In this document: positions 34,556 to 43,106 of the stretch, piece by piece
Numbering within the stretch: the stretch's first letter is position 1
How the letters are laid out: every line of letters starts with the position of its first letter
Source of the DNA: Chloroflexota bacterium
GTDB taxonomy: Bacteria > Chloroflexota > Dehalococcoidia > Tepidiformales > Tepidiformaceae
DNA length: 64,000 nucleotides
Direction: 5' to 3'
Assembly (NCBI GenBank): GCA_016191435.1
Contig: JACPOQ010000028.1
Span: 124,001 to 188,000, forward strand
The notes under the pieces: generated by a model
The model's input: only the letters and a program-made list of their open reading frames with translations
The model's database searches: none
Told to the model about the DNA's origin: nothing
Made by a program: the position numbers and the translations under genes

Positions 34556-35515
34556 CTACGAGCCGAGCTGGACGTTGACGGTGGTCGCGTCGTTCACGTT
34601 GTAGCAATTGGACTTGCGCAGCATCCGCTTGATGATCGCGGTCAGCACGCGGCCCGGGCCGAATTCGATGAACGTGTCCACGCCCTGGTCGCCCATGAAG
34701 TCCACGGTCTTCGCCCACTGCACCGGCTTGCACATCTGGTCCACGAGTTCGTGGCGCAGAGCAAGTTCCGTGTGGGCGGGCGCCGCAGTGCAGTTGAGTA
34801 CCACCGGCACCGCCGCATCGGAGATCGCCGCGAGCGCGACGTGTTGCACCATCCCTTCGGCTGCCGGCTTCATGAGCGAGCTGTGGAAGGCGCCGCTGAC
34901 GCTCAGCGGGATCACCTTCGCCGCGCCGCGAGCCTTGGCATAGTCGAGCGCGCGGACGACGGCTTCCCGCCGCCCGCCGATGACGATCTGGCCGGGCGCG
35001 TTGACGGTGCAGATCTCGGCTCCAGCTTCACGGCAGACATCGTCGCAGTCCGCGAGGTCCAGTCCCAAAACGGCCGCGAGTATCCCCGGATTGCGCTCGC
35101 CGGCAGCCTGCATGAGTTCGCCACGCGCACGCAGCAGGCGCACGGCGTTTTCGAACGAGAGCGCGCCTGCTGCAACCAGCGCGGGATATTCGCCAAGTGA
35201 ATGGCCCGCAACGAACGCCGGGCGCAGTGCCAGTGCGGGCGAGACCTCGGTCGCTACCTTCAGCAGCGCCAGGCTCGTGACGGCGATCGCGGGTTGCTGG
35301 TTGCGCGTCTGCTGGAGCTCTTCCTCTGGTCCCTCGAAGCAGACGCGGCTGAGGTGGAATCCGAGGATCTCATCGGCTCGGTCGAAGAGCTCCCGCGCCG
35401 AGGCGAACTGGTCGTACAGGTCTTTGCCCATGCCAACGAACTGCGCCCCCTGGCCGGGGAACACGAAGGCGCGACGACGTTGAACTGGCTCCTGGTATGT
35501 GACAAACGCAGCCAC
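34556..35515 (-). CDS. fabD: Malonyl-CoA:ACP transacylase
   Basis: The enzyme loads malonate from malonyl-CoA to ACP. Catalytic Ser106 lies in GHSLGEY, the partner His in SGAFHSSLM, and the N-terminal FVFPGQGAQFVGMG is standard. The start GTG 35515 begins 12 bases after the rpmF stop, and its Shine-Dalgarno would lie inside the end of rpmF. The longer open frame to 35752 overlaps rpmF and is not coding. The length, 319 residues, is slightly over normal through the N-terminal dozen residues. Confidence 0.94.
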   Translation of the reverse strand: MAAFVTYQEPVQRRRAFVFPGQGAQFVGMGKDLYDQFASARELFDRADEILGFHLSRVCFEGPEEELQQTRNQQPAIAVTSLALLKVATEVSPALALRPAFVAGHSLGEYPALVAAGALSFENAVRLLRARGELMQAAGERNPGILAAVLGLDLADCDDVCREAGAEICTVNAPGQIVIGGRREAVVRALDYAKARGAAKVIPLSVSGAFHSSLMKPAAEGMVQHVALAAISDAAVPVVLNCTAAPAHTELALRHELVDQMCKPVQWAKTVDFMGDQGVDTFIEFGPGRVLTAIIKRMLRKSNCYNVNDATTVNVQLGS

Positions 35516-35526
35516 CGGGGTGGCCG

Positions 35527-35724
35527 CTAGCTCTCGAGCTCGTCGATCTTGATGTTCAGGACTTCCCGGCCCCGGTACTTCCCGCACACCGGGCACGCGG
35601 TGTGTGCCAGTTGAGGGGCCCGGCACGACGGACATTCGACCACGTGCGGCATCTGGATGGTGAGGTGGCTGCGGCGCTTCCCCTGGCGTGAGCTGGGGTA
35701 CTTCCGCTTCGGCAGCGGGGGCAT
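35527..35724 (-). CDS. rpmF: 50S ribosomal protein L32
   Basis: This 65-residue ribosomal protein has the N-terminal MPPLPKRKYPSSRQGKRRSH and a zinc ribbon with C31, C34, C44 and C47 (C+ form). It is followed by fabD and preceded by the DUF177 gene, the classic yceD-rpmF-fab order. Confidence 0.96.
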   Translation of the reverse strand: MPPLPKRKYPSSRQGKRRSHLTIQMPHVVECPSCRAPQLAHTACPVCGKYRGREVLNIKIDELES

Positions 35725-35744
35725 TGGTGGTCTCCTTCAGGTCG

Positions 35745-36245
35745 TTACCCATTCGATGCTTGCTTCAACCCCGCGAGCGCTGCCCAGCGATGGTCTACTG
35801 GCTGTTGTTCACAGGAACAACCTGCGATATTCAGGTCCTGCCCGCACTCCGGGCAGATCCCCGGACAGTCTGGACGGCAAAGTGGCTGCATTTCTGCAGC
35901 CGCCTCGCTATATTGCCGCACGGCCTCCGTAATGTCGATCGTGTGCGCCTGCGAGATGAGGAAGCTGTCCGGGTCTTCCGGCGGCGCCAGCTTGTGCCCA
36001 CTCACCACATCGACCTGCTGCACGAAGATCTCCTCGAACGAAATCGCTTCGTGGTAGCCGAAGGCGGCGAGGCAGCGGCTGCATACGCCATCGAGCACCA
36101 CATCCGCCTCGCAACGCACCAGCACCCCGCCCGGCGTCCGGATCAGCTCGACCCTCCCGCGGTGCACCGGCGGTTCCGGTTCGAGTATGTAGTCACGCGT
36201 GCTGCCGACCGGTTCGCGCAACAGCCCTGAAACGTTGAAAAGCAT
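35745..36245 (-). CDS. DUF177 (YceD-family) protein
   Basis: This 166-residue protein comes from the gene family usually found just before rpmF. It shows the central CSRCLAAFGYHEAISFEE and the C-terminal cluster LCRPDCPGICPECGQDLN, with several Cys residues that could bind zinc. The related plant and bacterial proteins act in 23S rRNA accumulation; a ribosome-assembly role is inferred. The ATG is preceded by GAGGTGATC, an almost full match to the 16S 3' end, so translation should be strong. Confidence 0.9.
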   Translation of the reverse strand: MLFNVSGLLREPVGSTRDYILEPEPPVHRGRVELIRTPGGVLVRCEADVVLDGVCSRCLAAFGYHEAISFEEIFVQQVDVVSGHKLAPPEDPDSFLISQAHTIDITEAVRQYSEAAAEMQPLCRPDCPGICPECGQDLNIAGCSCEQQPVDHRWAALAGLKQASNG

Positions 36246-36392
36246 GGGGGATCACCTCGCGACCTGGAGGTGCAGCCAGTATATCGCACGCCTTCCCACC
36301 CGCCAGCCAGCTCACCCTGCATAACGGCGCCGGCTGCGTGACGATTGCGGAAACCCGCCCCGTTGGATGCCGTTCGCCGGTTTACGGCCAAA

Positions 36393-36427
36393 TTGGCGCG
36401 GCGTACTGTTCGCGCTACGGTTAGCCT
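36393..36427 (+). promoter_or_regulatory. Candidate leaderless promoter of the CT398-like operon
   Basis: TTGGCG (36393-36398) and TACGGT (36416-36421) are 17 bases apart. The -10 element ends six bases before the ATG at 36428, so transcription would begin at or next to the start codon. No Shine-Dalgarno precedes the ATG. By eye only. Confidence 0.4.
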
Positions 36428-37129
36428 ATGAGCCAGGTCCTTGAACTCCTCTCTCTCCAGTCCGTCGATGACGAAGCCGCTGCCTTGCGCGCCGCGCTCG
36501 CGGATGTCGAACGGCGGCTCCACGACAACGAAGAACTGGATGAATCGCGGCGCGAGCTCGTCGCGGTGCGCGCGAAGGCGGAACTCTCACGCCGGGAGCA
36601 ACGCCGGCTCGAGGGCGAGGTCGAACAGCTCAGCGACCGCATCGCCACCGACGAAAAGCGGCTCTACGAAGGCTCCATCCGCCTCCCCAAAGAGCTCGCC
36701 AACCTCCAGCACGAAGTCGACCTCCTGAAGGGCGCCCGGGCGAAGCTCGAGGACGAGCTGATCGAAGTCCTCGACACCGGCGAAGGCATCTCCCGCGAGG
36801 TCCGCGGTGCGGAGAACCGCGTGCGCCTGTTGGAAGCCCGCTGGCAACAGGTCCAGCAGGATCTGCGCCACGAATCCCTGCGGCTCAACGACGCCATTGG
36901 CCGCGCCGATGCGAAGCGGGACATCCAGAAGTCCAAGATCAATCCGCGCGCACTCCAGGTCTACGACGAAGTCCGGCGCCGCAAGGGCGGCATGGCCGTC
37001 GCGCGTATCGTCGGCGGCTCCTGTACCGGCTGCCGCGTCGCCATCCCGGATAGCCTTCGGCGTAAGGCGTTCTCCGCCACCGAACTGGCTCGCTGTCCCA
37101 ACTGCGAGCGCATCCTCGCGCTGGGGTGA
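36428..37129 (+). CDS. CT398-like coiled-coil protein with C4 zinc ribbon (DUF164)
   Basis: This 233-residue protein is mostly two long heptad-rich helices (about 10-180) with EARWQQVQQDLRHESLRLND. A C-terminal zinc ribbon follows: GGSCTGCRVAIP and LARCPNCERILAL. This is the architecture of CT398/FlgZ-like adaptor proteins that bind sigma-54 or RNase-H-type partners in some bacteria; the role here is unknown. The CxxC pairs are intact. The next gene, a recombinase relative, starts four bases after its stop, so they form one operon. Confidence 0.88.
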   Translation: MSQVLELLSLQSVDDEAAALRAALADVERRLHDNEELDESRRELVAVRAKAELSRREQRRLEGEVEQLSDRIATDEKRLYEGSIRLPKELANLQHEVDLLKGARAKLEDELIEVLDTGEGISREVRGAENRVRLLEARWQQVQQDLRHESLRLNDAIGRADAKRDIQKSKINPRALQVYDEVRRRKGGMAVARIVGGSCTGCRVAIPDSLRRKAFSATELARCPNCERILALG

Positions 37130-37133
37130 CGCC

Positions 37134-38549
37134 GTGAACGCCGTCGGATACTTCGCGGAAGGCGCCAGGCGTAACGGCGTCAAGCGCACCATCGGGGAAC
37201 AAAACCGCGCGTTCCTTGATTTCTGCAACCGCCAGGGCTACGAAGTCGCCGCAACGTTCCTCGATACGGACGAACCGCACACGGCCGCCAACGGCTTCGC
37301 CCAGATGCTCCAGTTCCTTCAGCGCACCGACCGCGGCTTCACGGTCGTGGCCGTCGATGGCCTCGGCGCCCTTGGCCCCGACCTCGGGCAGGCGGCGATG
37401 GCGCTCCTCGCGATCGAAAACACCGGCGTGCAGCTTGTCTGCATCCACACCGGTAACGATGCCGCCAAGGACCTGATGACGGCCTGGGCCGAGCGCGGTG
37501 CGGACACGCCCGTCTCCGAGAGGGTGCGCTCCGCCATGCGCCGCAAGGCCGTCAAGGGCGAAGTCCTCGGGCGCCCCCCGTTCGGTTACCGCGTCGGGCC
37601 GCGCCGCCGCCTGGAGCTCGTCCCGGACGAGGCCGTGGTGGTCCGATACATCTTCCGCCTCTACCTCCAGGAGGAGATGGGCATCCGCAAGATCGCCGGG
37701 CAGCTCAACGACGAGAACATCTCCACGCGCCGGGGGGGCCGCTGGAGCATGGTCGGGGTGCGCGACCTCCTGCGGAATCGCACCTACCTCGGTACCTACT
37801 CGCGCTTCGGCGTCAAAGTCCCCGGGAGCCATCCCCCGCTTGTCTCGCCAGATGACTTCCGCCGCGTCCAGGAGCGGCTGCAGACGCGTTACGGCGGTGA
37901 CCGCAAGCGCACGGTCGTGCCATTTCTGCTCAGCGGTCTTCTCTACTGCGCGCGTTGCGGCAACCGCATGATCGGGGTCAGCCGCCGCCAGAAGTGGACC
38001 ACCCGCACGGGCGAGGAGCATTCGTCGTCCTACCGCTACTACCAGTGCGAAAGCCGCACCAACCAGAGCGCCTGCGGCTACAACACGCAGCGCTCACCCG
38101 AGTTCGAGGCGCGGATCCGCGCGCTGCTCGCCGAAGACGCGCCCGGGGTCCGGCGCATTGCCCGCGCGGGCAACGCCGATTCCTACCTCCTGGACACGAT
38201 GGGCCAGGTCGACAAGATCGAGGGACGGATGCGCCGCGGGCGCCGGCAGGTCGAGGAGATTGTCGCCGACGCCGCCCACGGGCACATCTCGCTCGAACGC
38301 ATGAAAGCGCTGGGTGGCGAGCTCGTGCGCGAACAGCAAGCGCTGCAGGAAGAGCTGGCCGCCGCCCGCGGCCGCATCACCGCGCACGAAACCGAAGCCG
38401 AACGCCGCCGCTACCTGGATGCCCTGCGGGTCCGCATCGTCGCCGAATGGGACTCGTTGGAGTTCCCGGAGCTCCAGAGCTCGCTCCGCGAAATCATCGA
38501 CCGCGTCGACGTTGATGGCGAAGAATGCCGGCTCTACCTTCGGCTGTAG
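37134..38549 (+). CDS. Large serine-recombinase homologue lacking the catalytic residues
   Basis: This 471-residue protein has the layout of a large serine recombinase: resolvase-like N domain (1-140), recombinase domain (about 145-260, RPPFGYRVGPRRRLELVPDE, IRKIAGQLNDENISTRRGG), zinc ribbon (CARCGNRM...CESRTNQSACG) and a C-terminal coiled coil. The catalytic site is gone. YxRxS reads YFAEG at 6-10, so the nucleophile Ser and its Arg are lost. The RP(x)F motif reads NGFAQML, and the DRLxR motif reads DGLGALG, so both later Arg residues are lost too; only the Asp remains. The start GTG 37134 follows the CT398-like stop by four bases. DNA binding without strand cleavage is inferred. Confidence 0.82.
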   Translation: MNAVGYFAEGARRNGVKRTIGEQNRAFLDFCNRQGYEVAATFLDTDEPHTAANGFAQMLQFLQRTDRGFTVVAVDGLGALGPDLGQAAMALLAIENTGVQLVCIHTGNDAAKDLMTAWAERGADTPVSERVRSAMRRKAVKGEVLGRPPFGYRVGPRRRLELVPDEAVVVRYIFRLYLQEEMGIRKIAGQLNDENISTRRGGRWSMVGVRDLLRNRTYLGTYSRFGVKVPGSHPPLVSPDDFRRVQERLQTRYGGDRKRTVVPFLLSGLLYCARCGNRMIGVSRRQKWTTRTGEEHSSSYRYYQCESRTNQSACGYNTQRSPEFEARIRALLAEDAPGVRRIARAGNADSYLLDTMGQVDKIEGRMRRGRRQVEEIVADAAHGHISLERMKALGGELVREQQALQEELAAARGRITAHETEAERRRYLDALRVRIVAEWDSLEFPELQSSLREIIDRVDVDGEECRLYLRL

Positions 38550-38566
38550 GCTGGCGGACCAGAGCG

Positions 38567-39034
38567 TTACGCCCGCGCCTTCTGGGCGCCCTCCAGCAAT
38601 TTCGCGCGGAACTCGTGGTGCTCCGGGACGGGCTGCCCGACGACGTAGAGGAAGTAGTACGCCCCGAAGTCGCCCACGAACTTGAACCGCTTCTTCATAT
38701 CTGCCAGCAGCGATATGACCTCCCCCTGGCTCTGGAGGTAGTTCTGAAAGCCGTGGAACTCAGCGTCCAGCGCGAGCATCGTCGCCGCATTGTGGACGGT
38801 CGCTTCGATCTTGCGGCGGTTACGGATGATGCGCGTGTCCGCGGTCAAGGCGTCGACTTCGTCGGGTGAGAGGTTCGCCACCGCCTCCGGGTCGAAGCCG
38901 CGGAAGGCAGCCCGGAAGCCATCCCACTTGGCCTCGATCACTCGCCAGCTCATGCCGGATTCGAACACCGCCTTGGTGAGCACTTCCAGATAGTCACCCA
39001 GCTTCTCGGGGACGATGACAGACGGTGGTTCCAC
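38567..39034 (-). CDS. DNA-3-methyladenine glycosylase I (Tag)-like protein
   Basis: This 155-residue protein corresponds to most of the Tag family: VFESGMSWRVIEAKWDGFRAAF (cut here to the conserved SGMSWRVIEAKW), then GFDPEAVANL, RIIRNRRKIEATVHNA and FKFVGDFGAYYFLYVVGQ. Classical Tag excises 3-methyladenine and has an N-terminal RCxW and C-terminal HxxxC zinc ligands; both are missing here (PVPEHHEF near the end has no Cys). The base-flipping core and the Glu/Trp region are present. It may be a zinc-less, possibly repurposed relative. It converges with the recombinase-like gene. Confidence 0.7.
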   Translation of the reverse strand: MEPPSVIVPEKLGDYLEVLTKAVFESGMSWRVIEAKWDGFRAAFRGFDPEAVANLSPDEVDALTADTRIIRNRRKIEATVHNAATMLALDAEFHGFQNYLQSQGEVISLLADMKKRFKFVGDFGAYYFLYVVGQPVPEHHEFRAKLLEGAQKARA

Positions 39035-39127
39035 GGCAGCACCTCGCGCGCAGGCTCGCGCAACTCGGCCCCCGCCGTCAATCCCACCCGTCCTCGTCAG
39101 CGCCGGGTGGCGGCCGACCCTGGCCGG

Positions 39128-40180
39128 CTACCGCGACCGGATCCAGTACGCGCGTCCCGGCTCCATCGAGGTCAGCGTGTTCAGGAACGCGGGGTCACTC
39201 CCTACCCAGCGCAGCCAGCTGCCGCCGCCATCGGAGAGGTACACCGCCGCGCACGAGCAGAGCCACGGACCCCCGCGCTCGCCCGTCCACGTGACGAGCT
39301 GCCAGCCCTCGGGGTCGGCCACGATGCGGCGGCCGGGCACTTCCGCCGGAGTTGGCTCCGGGGGCGCCGCTGTCGCAGGCCCCGAGGGTGCGGGCGTTGC
39401 GGTGGGCGCCACGGGCGTGGGCCTGGCCGGCACGGCCGTGGCCGTGGGGGGCGCGGGCGCCGGCGGGACCGGGGTGGCCGTAGGCGCCGGCGGCGCGGCC
39501 TGCGCGACCGTTGGCGCCGGCGGCGGCGGCGCGGGCGCATCTTGCGGCCCATAGAGGAAAATGGCTCCGGCCGCATCATCGCCCGAGAAACCGTAGAACG
39601 ACGGGTTCATCATGATGCTCGGGACTTCCGAGTGGTCGAGCCCGAGGCAGTGCCCCAGCTCGTGCGTGACGCTCGCGGCGCGCCCCGCTTCCGATTGCTG
39701 GAAAAAGTACACCGGGTCCAGGCGCACCTCGCAGCGCGTGATCCGCCCGCCGCCCTGCGTCAGGTTCGATTGCGCCGGCTGCCCGGCGTAGGTGATCGGA
39801 GGCAGGAGAGGCTTGACCACCACTTCGATGTCGCTGCCACCCCGCACGGCGGTGATGCCCGAAACGCCCGCCCAGGCAGCCATCCCGTTATCGGCGTAGG
39901 CCTGCACGGCGGCGTCGGCGGTGTACCCGAGCTCCTTCTTGTCCCACTTCGAGCCGAGCAGCTTGAAGGCGAAGCTCGTCCCGATCGCAATCGCGAACAG
40001 CATCAGCGCCCAGAACACCAGTCCGAGGAGGAAAGCGTAGGTGACAGCGCGCACGCCCCGTACGCCGCTCGGCCCCCCGCCCGCCACTGCCGCGGAGTTT
40101 CCTCCGTAGGGCGCGCGCCACTGGTGACCATCCGCTGCGCGCGCAGTATCCCGTTCGTCCGTCCGTCGTCCCATCCCCAA
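39128..40180 (-). CDS. Membrane-anchored matrixin-type (M10) metalloprotease
   Basis: This 350-residue protein has a basic N terminus, one signal-anchor helix (about 46-70, TYAFLLGLVFWALMLFAIAI) and a catalytic domain with the HExxHxxGxxH motif HELGHCLGLDH at 173-183 and a Met-turn SIMMNPS. A linker of about 70 residues rich in Pro, Ala and Thr follows, then a small C-terminal domain (GWQLVTWTGERGG to AYWIRSR). The combination suits an extracellular, surface-tethered protease. Start TTG 40180 follows GGGAGG at good spacing; ATG 40174 is two codons inside. The sortase gene lies upstream on the same strand. Confidence 0.82.
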   Translation of the reverse strand: MGMGRRTDERDTARAADGHQWRAPYGGNSAAVAGGGPSGVRGVRAVTYAFLLGLVFWALMLFAIAIGTSFAFKLLGSKWDKKELGYTADAAVQAYADNGMAAWAGVSGITAVRGGSDIEVVVKPLLPPITYAGQPAQSNLTQGGGRITRCEVRLDPVYFFQQSEAGRAASVTHELGHCLGLDHSEVPSIMMNPSFYGFSGDDAAGAIFLYGPQDAPAPPPPAPTVAQAAPPAPTATPVPPAPAPPTATAVPARPTPVAPTATPAPSGPATAAPPEPTPAEVPGRRIVADPEGWQLVTWTGERGGPWLCSCAAVYLSDGGGSWLRWVGSDPAFLNTLTSMEPGRAYWIRSR

Positions 40181-40383
40181 TCGCGCCCTCCCCTCTGGGT
40201 GTCGAACCGTCCGGGGGAGGGTTGGATGACGAGGCGGTAGAGATTGGCGACCGCTCGGTTACGGCGGATTTCGGTGCGGTGACAGCGGTTGCGGGAAGGT
40301 TGTGCCGCTGGTTGCGGGCACGGAACAAGCACGCGCACGTATCAGTCGCAGGTCGAAAAACAGCTCGTTTCGGGCGACTGCGG

Positions 40384-41100
40384 CTATTGCGCCGAGGCGA
40401 CGACGCCCGTCTTCGCGGCGCGCAGCACCAGCCGGTCCGAGTACTGGCCGCCGCTGAACGTCCCGGCGCAGGTGATCAGCGTCAGCGTGTCGTCCGGGCT
40501 CTCCGCGAGCACTTCGCGCATTGGCACCAGCTCGACCGGGTACTGCTTCAGCGCTGTCACCTCGTATTCGATGATCGTCCCATCGGCGAGGAAGATCTCG
40601 ATCGCATCGCCCGGCGCCAGCTTCTTCAGGTTCGCGAAGACCGCGGGCCCGTAGTTGCGGTAGTCCAGGTGGCCCGAGAGCACGGCGTTCCCGCCAAGGC
40701 CGGGCTTCGTCGTAAAGTCGTAGTAGGCGACCACGTCGGGCCTGGGCGGCGAGGCCATTGTGCCGTCGGGAAGCAGGCCCATGGTTACGAGTTTCGCGTC
40801 CACCCCAATCCGCTCGATGCGGATGCTGCTGATTGCAGCGTCGTATCGCTTTGGCGCCTCTGGTGTCGGGGGGATGACTTCGCGGTCGGTCACCGAAGCG
40901 GGCGCCGGCTCGCCGCGGACATCGCTGCGCCCGGCGCGGGCGGCTTCGAGCGCGGCATAGCGGTCGGCGGTGAACTGCGACGGATCCTCCCGCGGCCACA
41001 CCGCGAACGCCACCAGCGCCAGCCCGACGACCAGCAGCGCCGCTCCCGCAAAGGTTAACGAACCCCGGTATCTTGCAAGAAAGCCGCGTTCTTCCGCCAT
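40384..41100 (-). CDS. Sortase (class E/F-like)
   Basis: This 238-residue protein has an N-terminal membrane helix (15-34, LTFAGAALLVVGLALVAFAV) and a sortase domain. The catalytic residues are His144 (VLSGHLDYRNYGP), Cys211 (TLITCAG) and Arg223 (YSDRLVLRA). Sortases cut and transfer substrate proteins to cell-surface acceptors. No LPxTG-like sorting signal was found on any protein in this window, so the substrate is elsewhere or the enzyme has another role. It is transcribed with the matrixin, 203 bp downstream, and away from the DUF4012 gene. Confidence 0.9.
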   Translation of the reverse strand: MAEERGFLARYRGSLTFAGAALLVVGLALVAFAVWPREDPSQFTADRYAALEAARAGRSDVRGEPAPASVTDREVIPPTPEAPKRYDAAISSIRIERIGVDAKLVTMGLLPDGTMASPPRPDVVAYYDFTTKPGLGGNAVLSGHLDYRNYGPAVFANLKKLAPGDAIEIFLADGTIIEYEVTALKQYPVELVPMREVLAESPDDTLTLITCAGTFSGGQYSDRLVLRAAKTGVVASAQ

Positions 41101-41157
41101 ATCGCAACAGAAGTCTATCCCCTATCCTGCGCCTACGTAAGGCGGGGATGGTTGCGG

Positions 41158-43059
41158 ATGCGTGTGGCGCTCGTTCGCCGGAGACGGATCGGTGTTGGCG
41201 TCCTGCTGGCGCTGCTTGTCCTCGTAACCACCTGGCATTACTGGGCCCTGTATTCGAGCATCACCGGCGCGAAGTCCGACCTCGAGGGCGCCAGGCTGCA
41301 CCTCCGCGACGCCGGGCTCAACCTCACCGCCAACGACATCGTCCAGGCCCGCCGGGATGTCCGCTCCGCGCGCGGAAACGTGTCCTCCTCGCGCAGGCAA
41401 ATCCGCTGGGACCCATTCCTGCGCCTGGCGGGTGTCGTCCCGGGCGCGAAGGACCAGGTCTCGGCGATGGACGACATCCTCGATATGGCCGACCTGCTCA
41501 TCGATATCGGGGACAGCGCCGCCGACGCCGGCGACAAAGCTGTCGCCTATCGCGACCGCCCACCGGAAGGCCAGCCGCTCACGAAGTCCCTGATCGACCT
41601 CCTGAACGAGGCCGGTCCCGAGCTCGACCGCATCAACGCGCTCTCGGACCAGCTCGTTGCGAAACGCATCGCCATGGGCGACAAGCCGCTGCTGCCGCCT
41701 CTCAACAGCGCGCGCGAACGCCTGGACGAGGAGCTCCCCCGCGTCGCCAATGCCGTCGACCAGGCCGAGCTCTCGAAGGACCTCCTGCCGGCGTTCCTCG
41801 GTTTCGAAGGCGACCGGCGGTACATGCTGTTCGCGCTCAACAGCGGCGAACTCCTCCCCGGCGGCGGGCTCGTGACTTCGGCCGGCATCATGCCTGTTAG
41901 CGAGGGCATCAATGGCTCCCTCGATTTCATCGACTCGACGGGCTGGAAGGCCGCGTGGGAGCGCAAGGGCGGCAACTACATCGAACCGCCCGGGCCGCTC
42001 AAACGGTACCTGCTCCGGGACTTCACGTGGAACCTCCTGGTCAGCAACTGGAGCCCGGATTTCCCGGCGTGGTCCCAGCAGGCCCGCGAATTCTACGAGC
42101 TCGTCAACGGCAAGCAGAGGATCGATGGCATCATCGCCGTCGACCTTACCGTCCTCGAACGGCTGCTCTCGGTCACAGGCCCCAAAACCCTCGACATCCA
42201 GGGCTTTGGGCAGGTGACCTTCACCTCCGACAACGCCGTGCTCCAGCTCGAGGCGCTCACGCGCCAGTCCTTCGACCCCGGCGAGGACCGCAAGTCGGTG
42301 ATCGGCCAGCTGGCCGAGCAACTGCTCGCCGACATGCTCCGACTGCCTTCGGACAAGTGGGCCTCCGCCGTCGATATCATCCGCGACCTGGGCGCCGAGC
42401 GGCACATCCAGGTGCTCTCGTATCAGCCGGCCGAACAGACCGTCATCCGCGACTTCGGCTGGGACGGCGCGATCAAGCAGGACAAGACCGATTACCTCGA
42501 ACTCAACGAAGCCAGCGTGCTTTCCACCAAGCTCAACCTCATCATCAAGCCCGAAGGGGTCTACAACATCGACCTCAACGGCCTCGGCGAGGCGAACCAC
42601 GAGCTCCGCTTGACGTATCGCAACCCGTTCAGCGAATGGGCCGCCGACAAGCACCCGGACCTCGTCTCCCAGTTGATGCTCCAGGGCCTCTACGGCGGGT
42701 ACCTGCGCGTCTTCGGTCCGTCGAGCCTTTCGAATTACAGCGCCGAAATCGATGGTGCGCCTGCGAGTATCGAAGACACCGGCAGCGAAGCCGGGCGCGA
42801 CTGGTTCGGCACCCTGCTCACCGTGCCGCCCGATTCCACACGCGAGGTCGTCTTCCGCTGGAAGGTCGCCGTCACTACGAAGCAGGACGAGTACGACCTG
42901 CTCATCCAGAAGCAGCCCGGCACCGACGGGATCTGTCTCGCCCTCGCGGTCACGCGCAACGGGAAAGCGCCCGCCGCGTTGGACATTACGGGCGGCACGC
43001 GCGACCAGTCCGGCCGCGTCTGCCTGACGACCGACGTGCGCGTTCGCGCGCGCTTCTAG
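41158..43059 (+). CDS. DUF4012-domain membrane-anchored protein
   Basis: This 633-residue protein has a basic N terminus and one membrane helix (about 13-32, IGVGVLLALLVLVTTWHYWA), then a helical stalk of about 150 residues and the DUF4012 domain: RRYMLFALNSGELLPGGG, GLVTSAGIMPVSEG, DGIIAVDLTVLERLLSVTGP. A beta-rich C-terminal domain follows. It is probably exported and cell-surface facing; the molecular role is unknown. DUF4012 proteins are often near glycan-biosynthesis or sortase genes. ATG 41158 is chosen since AAGGCGGGG precedes it; TTG 41152 is the alternative. Confidence 0.88.
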   Translation: MRVALVRRRRIGVGVLLALLVLVTTWHYWALYSSITGAKSDLEGARLHLRDAGLNLTANDIVQARRDVRSARGNVSSSRRQIRWDPFLRLAGVVPGAKDQVSAMDDILDMADLLIDIGDSAADAGDKAVAYRDRPPEGQPLTKSLIDLLNEAGPELDRINALSDQLVAKRIAMGDKPLLPPLNSARERLDEELPRVANAVDQAELSKDLLPAFLGFEGDRRYMLFALNSGELLPGGGLVTSAGIMPVSEGINGSLDFIDSTGWKAAWERKGGNYIEPPGPLKRYLLRDFTWNLLVSNWSPDFPAWSQQAREFYELVNGKQRIDGIIAVDLTVLERLLSVTGPKTLDIQGFGQVTFTSDNAVLQLEALTRQSFDPGEDRKSVIGQLAEQLLADMLRLPSDKWASAVDIIRDLGAERHIQVLSYQPAEQTVIRDFGWDGAIKQDKTDYLELNEASVLSTKLNLIIKPEGVYNIDLNGLGEANHELRLTYRNPFSEWAADKHPDLVSQLMLQGLYGGYLRVFGPSSLSNYSAEIDGAPASIEDTGSEAGRDWFGTLLTVPPDSTREVVFRWKVAVTTKQDEYDLLIQKQPGTDGICLALAVTRNGKAPAALDITGGTRDQSGRVCLTTDVRVRARF

Positions 43060-43106
43060 ACACCATCCCACGACGCCGGCTTCGCCCGCGCTGGTAGGCT
43101 GGCAGC

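Noticed and set aside
37134..38549. Integrative element or prophage around the recombinase homologue
   Set aside because: No att-like repeats, phage genes or tRNA target flank it, the neighbours are housekeeping-like, and the catalytic residues are lost.
40384..43059. Search for LPxTG sorting signals near the sortase
   Set aside because: None was seen in the matrixin, DUF4012 protein, metallopeptidase or other proteins in this window.
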